Part shown: piece after piece, positions 1-10,200 of the stretch
How the letters are laid out: each line of letters begins with the position of its first letter
Numbering within the stretch: the first letter of the stretch is position 1
Source: Monoraphidium neglectum
Lineage: Eukaryota > Chlorophyta > Chlorophyceae > Sphaeropleales > Selenastraceae
Direction: 5' to 3'
Length of the DNA: 26,960 bases
Assembly: GCF_000611645.1 (NCBI RefSeq)
Contig: NW_014013225.1
Span: forward strand, 1,666-28,625
Made by a program: the position numbers and the translations under genes
Notes under the pieces: generated by a model
What the model was told of the DNA's origin: nothing
The model's input: the letters and a program-made list of their open reading frames with translations, nothing else
The model's database searches: none

Positions 1-52
1 GCACGCATGCACACACACACACACGCACGCATGCACGCACACGCATGCACAC
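1..52. repeat. Alternating purine-pyrimidine (CA/GC-type) tract
   Basis: The window opens in an almost perfectly alternating purine-pyrimidine stretch made of CA, GCAC and GCATGC units. It lies downstream of the PHD-finger gene, beyond its likely 3' end. It is simple sequence with no coding sense, and it may extend left of the window. Confidence 0.85.
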
Positions 53-122
53 TTGACAGCTGGACGCTTGCCTGAATACAGCTTAATGGGCATGCGCGTG
101 ATAGGAAAGAAGGCATTGCAGG

Positions 123-127
123 TTACA
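123..127 (-). terminator. TGTAA polyadenylation signal, PHD-finger gene
   Basis: TTACA on the plus strand reads TGTAA on the minus strand, 130 bases past the stop codon at 257. TGTAA is the usual polyadenylation signal in chlorophyte nuclear genes, where AATAAA is rare. The spacing gives a 3' UTR of normal algal length. Confidence 0.55.
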
Positions 128-256
128 GGCGAAGGCGCAGTTGCACATGTGTGAACGCTGTTGAGCCCAGGGCAGCCCGAGCGGAGAGCAGGGTCGCAGT
201 GCGCAGCCCCGCGCACATAGCAAGACGGCAACGCAGCAACGCAGGCCCGGCGACCA

Positions 257-1497
257 CTACCGGCACAACCGGCAGCGTGGGCATGACCACGGCGCATCGC
301 CGCTCGGCACGATCACGCCTGCCTCCCGCTCCAAGCATGAGGCGTGCATCGCAGCTGGGCAGTCGTCGTGCGAGCACACGACCAGCTCACGGCCGTCCTC
401 GTTGTCACACAGCCAACACAAGTCGGCCTTGAAGTCGCCGCCTTGGCAATTAGGCAGGCGGGACGCCCGCAGCAGGTGACGCGCCACGCGCTCAACTGTC
501 GTTGCTGAAAACAGCTGCTGCGCCAGGGGCACGCCGCCGCCACGCCCACGCACACCAGTCCTACCGGGCTCGACTTCACCCGCCTGGACGTCCAAATCGT
601 CACTGTCGCTGCTGCTTCTGCTACTGCTGATGCCGCCGCCACTGCTGCAGCCACCGTCACAGCTGCCGCCGCCCCTGCGCCCGCGCCCGCAGCTCACGAC
701 GCGTCGGTCACGGCGCGGGGGCATGACGCCGCCGTGCTGCGCACCCACCCCCGCGAGCAGCGCGGCACTGCCAGGCAGCGACCAGGGGCAGGCGGAGGGC
801 GCGCGTGCAGGCGGGCCAAACTGGCAGCACGCGTCGGCGTGCTGCTTGGACGCGGCAAGCCGGAGCTGCGCCTCCCGGCGCTGCAGCTCAACGGCTTGGG
901 CGTCGAACGCGCGGCTGAGCCCCGACAGCTGCGCCTCCAGGTAAGCGACCCGCCTGCAGGAATCAGCAGCATCTGCGGCCTGCGAGCATCAAGAAAAGGG
1001 CACGTGCACCGGCCAGCATCAACAACACGGCGCTCGGGGTTTTAGGGTTTAGCAGAGAGCAGCAAAAACGACGACTGGCTAGATACATACACTCCGGCCA
1101 ATGCAGCCGGACAAGAGCACGCCCCATCCATTTTGCCCCCGGATACAGCGAATTCAGAAGCCGCGTACAGCGAACGGCGCCAGCCTGCCGCCTTCACTGT
1201 AACCAGGGGCCCTGCTGCTGCTTTCGGGGGGCGTGCGCGCCTGTGCCTTTCAGCTGCAGTTCCAGTGTTCCACACAACTAAGAGAACATAATAGCACTTA
1301 GCATATGACTGTGCTTGTGAAGGGGACACATGTTTAGGACATGTTTGTGACACATAGAGCTACAGCAGGTGCGCTGCCGCACAACGCGCACGCAGCACCC
1401 CGCCTTGCCGCGGGCACCAGTCACTGCTTGCGCACACACACACCTGCGGCAGGCCTTCTTGACGGGTGCGCAGTTCTTGCAGCCATCGTACAAACAT
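257..1497 (-). CDS. Coiled-coil protein with C-terminal PHD finger
   Basis: The main exon (979-257, phase 0 after a CTCGCAG acceptor) encodes 240 residues. It begins with a predicted coiled coil (RVAYLEAQLSGLSRAF, then ELQRREAQLRLAASKQ). A low-complexity Gly/Ser/Asp middle follows, and the protein ends in a PHD zinc finger. The ligands are all present and in order: CWLC, then C and C spaced by four in VCSHDDC, H and C in MHASC, and CPRC before the stop. PHD fingers usually read histone-tail modifications, so a chromatin or transcription role in the nucleus is inferred. The proposed first exon is 1497-1444 (ATG at 1497, starting MFVRWLQELRTRQEGLPQ, donor CAG/GTGTGT, phase 0), which gives about 258 residues. 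That exon and the 464-base intron are less certain than the PHD exon. The intron holds a transposon-end remnant. Confidence 0.7.
1139..1212. repeat. Degenerate pogo/Tigger-like transposon end (copy 1)
   Basis: This block contains two TACAGCGAA motifs (1144-1152 and 1166-1174) followed by TTCACTGTAACCAGGGG (1193-1209). The same order and spacing recurs in the better-preserved end at 1917-1998 (TATAGCGAACGG, then TTCACTATAACCAAGGG). The two copies are direct, not inverted, so they are not the two ends of one element. This copy sits in the proposed intron of the PHD-finger gene. Confidence 0.45.
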
Positions 1498-1549
1498 ATC
1501 CGCTCCACAACGTTCGTACACGCTTCTTCCAGCCGTAACTTCGCTTCGT

Positions 1550-1998
1550 ATGGGCAAGTCTCAGGGCAAGCGCGCGAACCTGACGGTGGGCGATAAGCTT
1601 AAGGTGCTCGATCTTAGGAAATTGAACCATAAGATGCGCCAGAACGATCTTTAAGGACAAGGGCGCAGCAGGCGCTGCAGCAGCTGGCGGCCTATGTGGC
1701 TGCACACCCTGAGATTTTGTTAGAAACCGACGAGGTGGTGGTTGTGGGCATGCAGGATCGGCTTGACCGCATGGCAGTGTGCGCGCTGCTGCGGCGCCGC
1801 CAGAGTGATATTCGCATGTTCATCCCGCCCACCCCCGGGCAGTGGCGGCCGTCAAGGTCCGGGGCCTGCAATCTACTGTTGACTGGATTTAGCGAACGCC
1901 AACCCCCTGGAATTTACTATACCGATTTAGCGAAAAACCACGTATAGCGAACGGATTCCGGACAAAAATGGGTTCACTATAACCAAGGGTTGACTGTA
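1550..1998 (+). mobile_element. Remnant of a pogo/Tigger-like DNA transposon
   Basis: A short ORF (1550-1654) starts MGKSQGKRANLTVGDKLKVL and resembles the N-terminal CENP-B/Psq helix-turn-helix of pogo-type transposases. It stops after 34 codons. An overlapping frame stays open until 1947 but has no transposase catalytic region. The right end carries three TAGCGAA subterminal motifs (1890-1896, 1928-1934, 1945-1951). Read inward on the minus strand from 1998 it starts TACAGTCAACCCTTGGTTAT, which has the style of Tigger terminal repeats (TA, CAGT, then TTATAG/TTCGCTATA). No matching inverted left end was found. The copy is decayed and non-autonomous. An alternative is a host gene fragment with a chance HTH-like N terminus. 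Confidence 0.45.
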
Positions 1999-1999
1999 G

Positions 2000-3069
2000 G
2001 TGCCACAGCGATTAATCATTAGTGCTCAGGTTGCAAGGTCCGCATTTTGTGCATCCGGATATGGGTTTCACGATTCAGGGATCAGGGATCACGGTTCAGG
2101 GTTTCGGGGTCAAGGTCTAGGGTCACGGATACTGCAATTATCAAGTAGAAATGCACAAAATCAAGGCTTATTTTTAGAGTGTCCTGGCAGGGCTAGAGGG
2201 GCTAAGGCTGGCCCCCCACAACCCGACCTATTCATCTGCTGCACCCCCCCCCCCCCCTAGGGGGACAGTCCACGCCCCAAGGGTGGGCCGTAAGGAACCT
2301 CCTAGCATTGCGGCAGTGTCCTTGAGAACATCACCTCCCGCAATCAAAACGTTGTGAAAACAAAACAATAGATTGGACGGAGCTGGACTCGCTTGTTGAG
2401 CCGTGCTCGCTAGCAAGGCACGTCAAATTGCGCCAGCCACAGATAGGGGGCTTGCTGTTTAGCCCGGCCAGCTGGATTTACCGGTAGCTGGGACTTCTGC
2501 ATTGGAGTGACCTACCTAGGTGTTTTGGAGTGAAATCGGCGCGATTTTTGGGCATGGTGACAGGTCGGTCAGCGGTTCGTGCGCGCGCCTGACGCATTTC
2601 CTGCGGCAACCCGCACCAGCCATACGGGATCGTGATTACCGGAGTGTACGATGTCACAGTAATATCGAAATACTCTTCTGGTCGCTTCTTTGCTATCGGA
2701 CGCCTAGTGAAGCTCGAGATCGTTTTTTGTTACATTCGGTACGCGTTCTTTCCCCGGAACGACAACTTAACCGACACGAACAGCACGGCAGCGATCCGCC
2801 CAACTGGGCGCTGGCGTGGCAGACCGCGGTGCAACGGACGACTCTGTCGCGCACAGCAGAGCACAGCGCGCGGCGACGCTCGCCGGCGTGCACGACGGTG
2901 CCAAGTTCGAGCACGTGCAGCTATCACTGACGCAGGTGCGGCAAAGATGTAGGCAGCATGCGCAGCTTTCTTGTGCGGTTGGCGTGTCTAACCACCGACC
3001 TTTGACGCCGATGACCCCGACGCTCCAGACGCAACCTGGACCGCAGCCTGGACCCAGAAGCTGCGCTAA
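2000..3069. other. Intergenic region with no recognised gene
   Basis: No ORF here shows a family motif or convincing codon pattern. It holds a degenerate heptamer array (about 2066-2136), a C homopolymer (about 2244-2259) and, next to 3070, the promoter and 5' leader of the DUF1664 gene. One short open stretch (about 2816-2936) ends at a donor-like CAG/GTGCGG and could be a non-coding or coding upstream exon, but nothing confirms it. Confidence 0.5.
2066..2136 (+). repeat. Degenerate TTCAGGG/TCACGG heptamer array, telomere-like
   Basis: About nine loosely repeated 6-8 base units (TTCAGGG, ATCAGGG, ATCACGG, TTCAGGG, TTTCGGGG, TCAAGG, TCTAGGG, TCACGG) follow one another. They resemble eroded plant or algal telomere repeats (TTTAGGG, TTTTAGGG). 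A single clean GGTTTTAGGGTTTAG stands alone at about 1038-1052. Confidence 0.4.
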
Positions 3070-4232
3070 ATGGCGCTGCTCAAGGGCCTGGCAGCGGGCG
3101 CCGTAGGCGCGGCCGCGTACAACCTGTACCACGAGGGCGGTGGTGGCCCGGGTGGGGGCGGGCTGGCAGGCAAGGACCTGGCGACGGGCCTATTTGAGGC
3201 CTTCCAGAGGAGGGGCGCCGCGCAGATGGCCGAGGCAGGTCCTTTGAACCTTGGTTTGGTTTACGCAACTTTGCTCCACTGTGGATGACCGCGTGCAGGG
3301 GCGTGCACGCCGGCCAGGGCTTGTATCACCAGCAGCAGGCCGCAGGGTGCTGGTTGGCTTGCCTGTCGTCGCATCCAACGCCCGAGTTGTCACACCCACG
3401 TTTATGGCGTCCAAGAACTCTCAGCAACGCTTGGCATCTTTGTGGAAGGATAGCAGAGCTCACTTACTGCAGCGCGTCGGCACCCTCCCTGCTGTGCAAG
3501 CAGGTGTCGCGCATGCAGCGCCAGGTGGAGGACCTGCAGGCTGCACTGCTCAGGTCGCTGCACGAGAGGGGCCAGCCCACCGTAATCGTCACAGACTCGG
3601 GCCGGGGTTCAAGGTGAGACGGCCTGTGTGAATGCTCATCCCGGGAGGTGGAGTCCCGAGCTCTTTTGCAAAGTGTTACGATTGTGTTTATGCAAGCAGC
3701 ACCACAGATAGATTTTGCCATTCACTGGCGCCATGTCCCAGCCTCCATGACCAGCACCAATTATCACTAGCCGCCACTCGCCCATGGTGAACGCTGCACG
3801 CTACCACCTCGTCCTATTTTGGCTGCGCAGCAAGGTTGTCGTGGGCGCAGTGGTAGTCATTGGCGGCGTCGCGCTGTACCTGCGGTTTGTCAGGGGCTGG
3901 CGGCTGGCCGACATGATGTACGTCACAAAGGGGGCGCTGGTCAACATGCAGCAGAGCGTCAACCAGGGTAGGCAGCCGTGTGTGAGGGGACTGGACTTCT
4001 GGAGCTTTATCAGCACGTTTACACACAGCAGAGCAGTGGGCGACCAAAGGGTGTGTCGGAATATTCATAGCAGGGTCTTGTTTTCGATGCTTGTTGCATC
4101 AAACAGCACAGGACTATGTGGACCCTGGCCGTCACTCCCGATCTGCCACATGGCAACGCCGTGCACGTCACACGCATGCATGTACGCGAGTGCAAGTTCG
4201 CTCGCGTACTTGTGCGCAAGCACACGCGCATG

Positions 4233-4287
<55 letters not shown>

Positions 4288-5197
4288 GCGCGCGCACGCA
4301 CGCATGTGCGTGCAACACGTGCACACTCACATGACAAACACGCACACATGCACGCACACATACACTGCAGGCCTGGCCACTGTACGTGGCCAGGTGGAGG
4401 CGGCAGCATCTGACATGGTGGCGCGGCTTGGGGCGGTGGCGTCCAAGGCTGACGAGATGCTGGGGCGGCAGGAGGCCATGGATGGGCAGCTCAAGGATGT
4501 TGGGGAGCGTGTGGAGGGCGTGGCGGATGGTGTGGCGGAGCTGCACCAGCAGGTGGCTCACACCAACAACGCCATCAAGCTGCTGTGCGGCGCCTTTGCA
4601 GAGGTGGCCAGACGTGTGGGCCTCCACAACGGCCGCTACGTGCGAGCTCTGGATGGCTTCGTGCACGGCCTTGAGCCCCCGGCACAGCAGCAGCACCAGC
4701 AGCAGCTGGGAGATGGTGGTCTGCTGCCCGGCCTGCTGATGGTAAGTATCAGCATGTCGGGGCACCGGGACAGAATGTTGCCATGGGCGCTCGGGGCACA
4801 CACAGCACGCACTCACTGTACTTATGCCATGCCAGCAGGCTTGCCCACCCCTGCACCCCGTCGACTCAAGTTGCGCTGCCCACCACAGGGCGTAGAGGCC
4901 GCCGCGCTGCTGGACCCCGCAGTGGTGGCCGCTGCGGGAGGGCAGTCAGGGGGCTCTGGCCTGCCCTCAGATAAAGCACCGCAGCGCATCAACCCAGCCA
5001 TCTACGCCATCAACGGCTGCGCAGCGGCTGCAGTGGCAGCAGCGGCGAACGCGGCACCCGGCAGCTCTGGGGCGCCACGGGGGCAGCCAGCCGCCGTCAT
5101 CACCGAGGTCAGCAGCCCACAGCAGCCGGGGGGGTCGCAGCCGTCATGGGGGCACGCCAGCAGCTCGGGCATTGGGCAGCGCCCGAAACACGTGTAA
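3070..5197 (+). CDS. DUF1664 family membrane/coiled-coil protein
   Basis: Five exons are proposed: 3070-3238, about 3455/3504-3613, 3831-3967, 4371-4741 and 4889-5197, giving about 370 residues. The ATG at 3070 is preceded directly by an in-frame TAA. Exon 2 encodes VSRMQRQVEDLQAALLRSLH, then TVIVTDSG. Exon 3 encodes a membrane segment (KVVVGAVVVIGGVALYLRF) followed by VRGWRLADMMYVTKGAL. Exon 4 encodes a long coiled coil ending in NNAIKLLCGAFAEVARRVG. This order (hydrophobic segment, GW-L-D-M motif, coiled coil) is that of the plant DUF1664 family, which has no established function. The tail is rich in Ala, Gly, Pro and Ser. The phases of exons 3-5 agree; the acceptor of exon 2 is uncertain. 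The gene converges with the channel gene, with only 379 bases between the two stop codons. Confidence 0.85.
4190..4365 (+). repeat. (AC)n microsatellite and CG/CA alternating tract in intron 3
   Basis: A pure (AC)23 run (4234-4279) is flanked by alternating GCGC, GCAC and CATGCA sequence. It occupies the 3' part of intron 3 of the DUF1664 gene and ends just before the acceptor at 4370. The reading frame open through it is an artefact of the repeat. Confidence 0.95.
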
Positions 5198-5576
5198 GAG
5201 TACTTCTTGAGGGCAGTGATTTGCACTGCTCTATCAGCCACATCATCCTGCATGGTCTGAGTTCGACCACCAGCTCTGACCACAACAATTGCGGCGTGTT
5301 CAGCTGCGGCTGGTCAATCACATTGCTTTGATTGCTGTAGCCATTTTTTGCTAGTGGTATGCATGCATGTTGCAGCCAATGCGGCACTCTTGCCCCCCAG
5401 CAGTTTTTGCTGCACCGGAGCCAAATCGTCATTGTCAAAGGTCCTTTCCATCGTGCGTAGCTTTGCCTGTGGTGTGATGGTAACGCTTTCCACAGCTAGA
5501 AATAAGACAATGACTGCAGCACATGAAACACAATCACGGTCACAAAAAGCACCTCCAGCAAAGTGGCTTGCCAGCC
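5198..5576. other. Convergent intergenic region (shared 3' flanks)
   Basis: This stretch carries the 3' ends of the DUF1664 gene (plus) and the channel gene (minus). The only TGTAA on the plus strand overlaps the DUF1664 stop codon (5193-5197). No TGTAA is visible on the minus strand, so the channel's polyadenylation signal is probably a variant. No gene is seen. Confidence 0.6.
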
Positions 5577-7274
5577 TTAAGGCGCGGGAGCAATGCTGCT
5601 GCCGCTGCTGGTGCCAAACATGTGCGCTATGCGGCGGAACGCTGCGCCCATCACTGAGCCCGCAGCCGAGCGAGCTGAGCGCGGTCTCGTCCCCACTGTG
5701 CCCCCCTCCGCCTCGTCCCCGTCGTCCAAGCCCGCCGCATCGCCCTTATACCTGCTCGTAGAGTGGCAGGGTTTGTGTGCGAGGGCACCGACGTTGATGT
5801 GATACTATTTTGGACTGCGCGAAGGGCACATGCGCTAGAAGCAAATTCAGGGGGCAGCATACCCTGGGGCTCTGTGATTGGATCCCGTCAAGCAACCTGC
5901 TTGCTCATGCTGACTCAGCCCACCTGATGCTCATGTGCCCAACCCGGCCGCCAAGCAGCCGGCGTCGGCCTCCTCCGCCGCCTCCCGCTTCGCTGCTGGC
6001 AGCTGCTGCGGCGGCTGCTGCGGCAAGTGCGGCGGCTGCAGCTGCCTCAGCTGCCGCAGCCTCCTCGGCTGCGCGCTCTTCCTCCACCGCCGCGTGGACA
6101 TCATCCCATAGCCGCGCATGTGCCGCCGTGGGTCGCCAGCGCCGGTTACCGTCCTGCAGAAGTATCAGACGACGCGTTGTGCAATCCAATCCAACACAAA
6201 TTTGCCGCACAAGCAAGCGTCAAGCGCTTCACCCAGCGATACAGTCACGTAGCTCAGCATATGAATTGCTTTGTATTGGCAAGGCCACCCCTGTCCCCTG
6301 CTGCGCACCTGGCGTGCCTCAATAGCCTGGCGCAGGATGACATCACGAGCTGCCACCACATCAGCGTAGGGTGGCACGATCGCACGCTCAGCGCGCGTCT
6401 CCTTCTTGCGTTTGAGCTTGGCTGCGCGCATGCGGGCACGCCACTTGCGCTGTACATTTGAGGGCGATTTGGGTGAAGTTGGTTTGGGGTTGAAGGTGCT
6501 GCGTAGAGATCCCAGGTCAGGCTACAACGAGAAGAAATGACCAGCCCATGTCAGCACAGCACTGCACAGCGCGGCGCGGGGCAGCACGATGCATCGTGGG
6601 CGACATGTGCTGCCACCCACCTGCACGCGCATGACGGTGACGGCGACACTGAAGTTGAGGACCTCGTCACTGCGCATATTTTTGAAGTGCTTTGCCACCA
6701 GGCGGTCAATCTGGTCCTTCAGCAGGCCCTCTGGAATCTGGGTGCCGCTGCAGCGCTTCACCAGCTCAAAGACAGTCCTGCGCGGGGAAGGATCAAGCCA
6801 CTTGATTGAGTGCATGATGTGGCGTAACACTCCAGCATCTGTGGTGTCGCAGCTTGTTACAACAGACATCCCAGCTATCCCTGCCTAGCCAGTGTGCTTC
6901 ACCTGTGGAAGGGCACCCTGCCCTGCACCAGAGGGATGTCCAGGTCGAAGACAAACCGCAGCACGTCCTTGCCTTCCGCACCGGGGCCTAGGCCCAGGGG
7001 AGGTTGCAGCCTGGCAGAACAAAGCAACAGCATCAGCAGGAAGGGTGGTTGCTGATGTGCAACAGGGCAACTGGGCGCTACTGCCATCTTCAAGCGCAGC
7101 CTTATCTCCTGTATGCATGCAAATTGTGCTCTCTGACTCCACCCCTGGTCCCAACCTGAGCAGCAGGGCCTCCAGGTTTTGCGGGTCAATGCTGCCGGAG
7201 CCGTCGTCGTACTCTGACCACAGGTTCACAAAGTCTTCAAGTGACGACGGGTTGAGGCGCCACGCTTCTTGCTC
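5577..7274 (-). other. Channel C-terminal regulatory region (exons 43-48)
   Basis: Exon 43 (7274-7156) encodes an EF-hand-like unit (LEDFVNLWSEYDDGSGSIDP) matching the Cav segment FVRVWAEYDP. Exon 44 (7010-6903) has LQPPLGLGPGAEGK, a Cav hallmark (PPLGLG). Exon 45 (6777-6621) is helical. Exon 46 (6521-6309) holds an IQ-like motif (VQRKWRARMRAAKLKRKK), the usual calmodulin site. Exon 47 (6153-5924) is an Ala/Glu helix and Gly run. Exon 48 (5751-5577) is the acidic then basic tail, ending SSIAPAP. Calmodulin-dependent regulation is inferred from the order. Confidence 0.85.
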
Positions 7275-10200
7275 CTGGAGGGTTGAAGTCAAGGACTGGC
7301 GTTGTGAAGCCATTGCCAACACAATAGATAATCAATCAACGTGCACAAGTGCACACATGACAAATAAGCATGCAAAAAAGCAAAGCGCCCCTCTCCCCTT
7401 AAAACCTCTAACCTGCTGCTTCTCAAAATTCTCAATGATGACGGCAGTGAAGAGGTTGAGCATCACAATGCTGACCAGCAGCACGAACGTCAAGAAGAAG
7501 GGAATGGCTACCCAAGGATGACCGCACTCGCCCAGATTGGGGTCGCAGTCTGGGGGCTGGGATGTTTTTACAGAGGGAAAGTGAGAAGCACGATGTTTGA
7601 GAACGGTGCGGCATTGCTGCGGGTGGGGTTTGGTTTACTTCCTGGAGAAGCAACTTCCTGGAGAAGCAACTTCCTGACTCACCTACACACGTACAATGTT
7701 AAATGCGTAGCCCGCTCTGGTTGAATGCGTCACCCTTCCCCAGCTGCGTACTGCACGCGCGCACCACCTACCTTGATCAGACAGGCCACAAAGAGGTTGG
7801 TCCAGTCGTCATTGGTGGCCAACTGCAGGGTCGCATAAGAGGACCAATGTCAGAGCGATAGCATCTGTGGCAGCAAGTGTGGCTGTAGTAGGATCACCTC
7901 GACCCATCCTGCGCTGCAATTACTGAGTTTGCATTACAGTTTTTGCCAATCACCCTGAGCAGCGTGAGCAGCGACATCCAGAAGCGGTGAAAGTTGCCGT
8001 GCTCATTGATGCCTGCATTGTAGTTGACACTTCCCAGTGTCAGCGTGCCTGTGCGCAGTGGTGCAGTACAACATTGCTCAGCATGGCACATGATGTCGAG
8101 TCATCCGGCTGCCATTTAGGCTATTGAGATGGCAGAGCCAGTGTCTGCAGACGGCCAGCATCACGGCGTTTGTGCATGGTGAACCACTGGACACCTACCT
8201 ATGTAGGCATATATGTAGAACAGCAGACCCAGCAGAGCGCCCACATTCCAGAAAGCTGGCATCGACACAATCAGAGTGCCAAACAGGGACCGCACACCCT
8301 GCGGTGCCCAAAGGAAGGTTGGCATGGCAGCTCTGATTGAGCTTGAACCTCTAGATCAGAAAACACAGGGTGGTGACCACCACGGCCGCTGCCTGAGCGG
8401 CAGCACACAGTAACTGGAGGTTCCACCAGTTGAGGAGTTGGGCTGCCACAACCGCCTCAGGCTTTCCTGCACAATACCCACCTTCATGCCCCGCATCAGC
8501 TTGACAACGCGAGCCAGCCTGAGTAGCCGCATGACTTTTTGGATCTTGAGAGCTTTGATCTGGGCTCCTCCTACAATTGACACCAGCATGTCTGCCAGGC
8601 TGGAGGTCACCAGCAGCAGGTCGAAGCGGTTCCACCCAACCTTCCAGTAGTTGACCCAGCCCAGGCCAATGACCTGAGGGGAGGTTGGTGGAGGGTTGAG
8701 TAAGCTACAGACAGCAGGCAGGGCAATGAATTCAGGGCAGCTACATGCACAACGCAGTTCATTCATGGCGAGCTTAACGTGTCTGCTTAGCAGTTGAGGT
8801 CCTGGGAGTTGAGGCGGGGGACGTGCTGCAATCAGACAGGGCCTCATCAGAGGGGTCTGACCTTGAGTATCGCCTCTGATATGAAGATGCATGTAAATCC
8901 ATAATTGATGTACTCCATGGTGTGGACCATGTTAGGTGGCTGGCGTCGCGGGATTGCGGGGCCATGAGGGGTCACGAGGCCAGGCCAGGTGTCTTTCCAG
9001 CATGCACCAAGTGGTTTGACATGATCAGAGCTGATTCTTCGGACACCCGCAACATTCGCATCATGCCCGTCCGAGTTTAGCCTCTTTGACCTCTGGTGGT
9101 GCCCAACCCCACCATGTCATAGTATGTTGTGGCCATCAGCAGTGCGTTGGCAATGATGAGGGACATCACTGCAGCCTCAAACCAGGGCGACTGGATCAGG
9201 TAGTACAGCGACCTTTTGCAATCGGAATGGGAGATCCGTTGGGGATTGATTGGGGAGGTTTGGCAGGTTGGAGCCGGCGATGCAGTGACACGTAATGACC
9301 TTCATAACCTCAGCCCGCTCGCCCGCATAAGTGCACCCCTGGCAATCCAAAAGCTTACTTGCGGGCCTTGTCTTTGGGGACAGGGCACTTGTCTGGCGGC
9401 TTCAGGCGGAACACCATCTTGCTCAGCTCAGCCCACTCCTGCTGCTCGTTGGTGAGGAAGGCACTGCCATTCTGGGACTGTTGGCGGATACGGCTGAACT
9501 GAAAGAACACAACACCTGAGCGGGGAAGGTACAGGCAAGCAATGCAGCATGCAAGGTTGGAAACATCAACTGTGATGGTTGGGCAGTCTTGAAAGGAGCT
9601 GGATGCGTGTGGGCACCCAGGCTTTGTTTGTGTTCTGTGAACGCACCGATGTATAGATTTAGGAGTGTGTACGAGACGACGATCACAAAGGCCACAAAGA
9701 AGAAGAAGGCGCTCCAGTTGCCCATGGGCTGGGGCTGCAGGTGCTTCTCTGGAGGGGCGGCCATGGCTGTGGGGAGGCATGCAAACGCCATGGGCCCGAT
9801 GAATAACTTGATGACAGGTCGAATGCTAAATTTTGCTTGCAACCGCCAAACAAGTCTGATCATGGTCAAAGCATGCGCCTTCAAGCACACCTGGCACAGG
9901 CGGACCCCACCTGAGTTCATGATCTCGGCGTATCCGTTGAGCGTTGCCACCACAAACAGAGACACCAGAGCATTGCCCAGGTGATCAAAGTTGAACGAGG
10001 CATTAGACCACACCCGTGGTTCCTCCTGCACACGGCGGCAGGGAGAGAGGACGCCAGCATTCTAGAGCAGAATTGCAAGGATGGAAGGATGCTCTCAATG
10101 CTTGGAGATGCAGAATAGTTGTTGCGCTGTTCTCAAAGCCCCTAGTCAAGCCACCACGATTTTACTTGCCTGCCCCGAATTGGGAGACACGAAGGTGCCG

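Noticed and set aside
2520..3106. Overlapping plus-strand ORFs upstream of 3070
   Set aside because: There is no family motif and the frames overlap one another. An in-frame TAA directly before the ATG at 3070 separates them from the DUF1664 protein.
4091..4370. Poly-His/Thr N-terminal extension of the DUF1664 exon 4 frame
   Set aside because: It is a translation of the (AC)n microsatellite. A clean acceptor (CACTGCAG) at 4370 joins in phase to exon 3.
8319..8481. Continuation of the repeat IV S4 exon as PEAVVAAQLLNWWNLQLLC
   Set aside because: The S4 exon ends in phase at a GTGGGT donor (8481). The next exon (GVRSLFGTLIVSMPAFWNVG) gives the expected S4-S5 linker and S5, so the stretch is intron.
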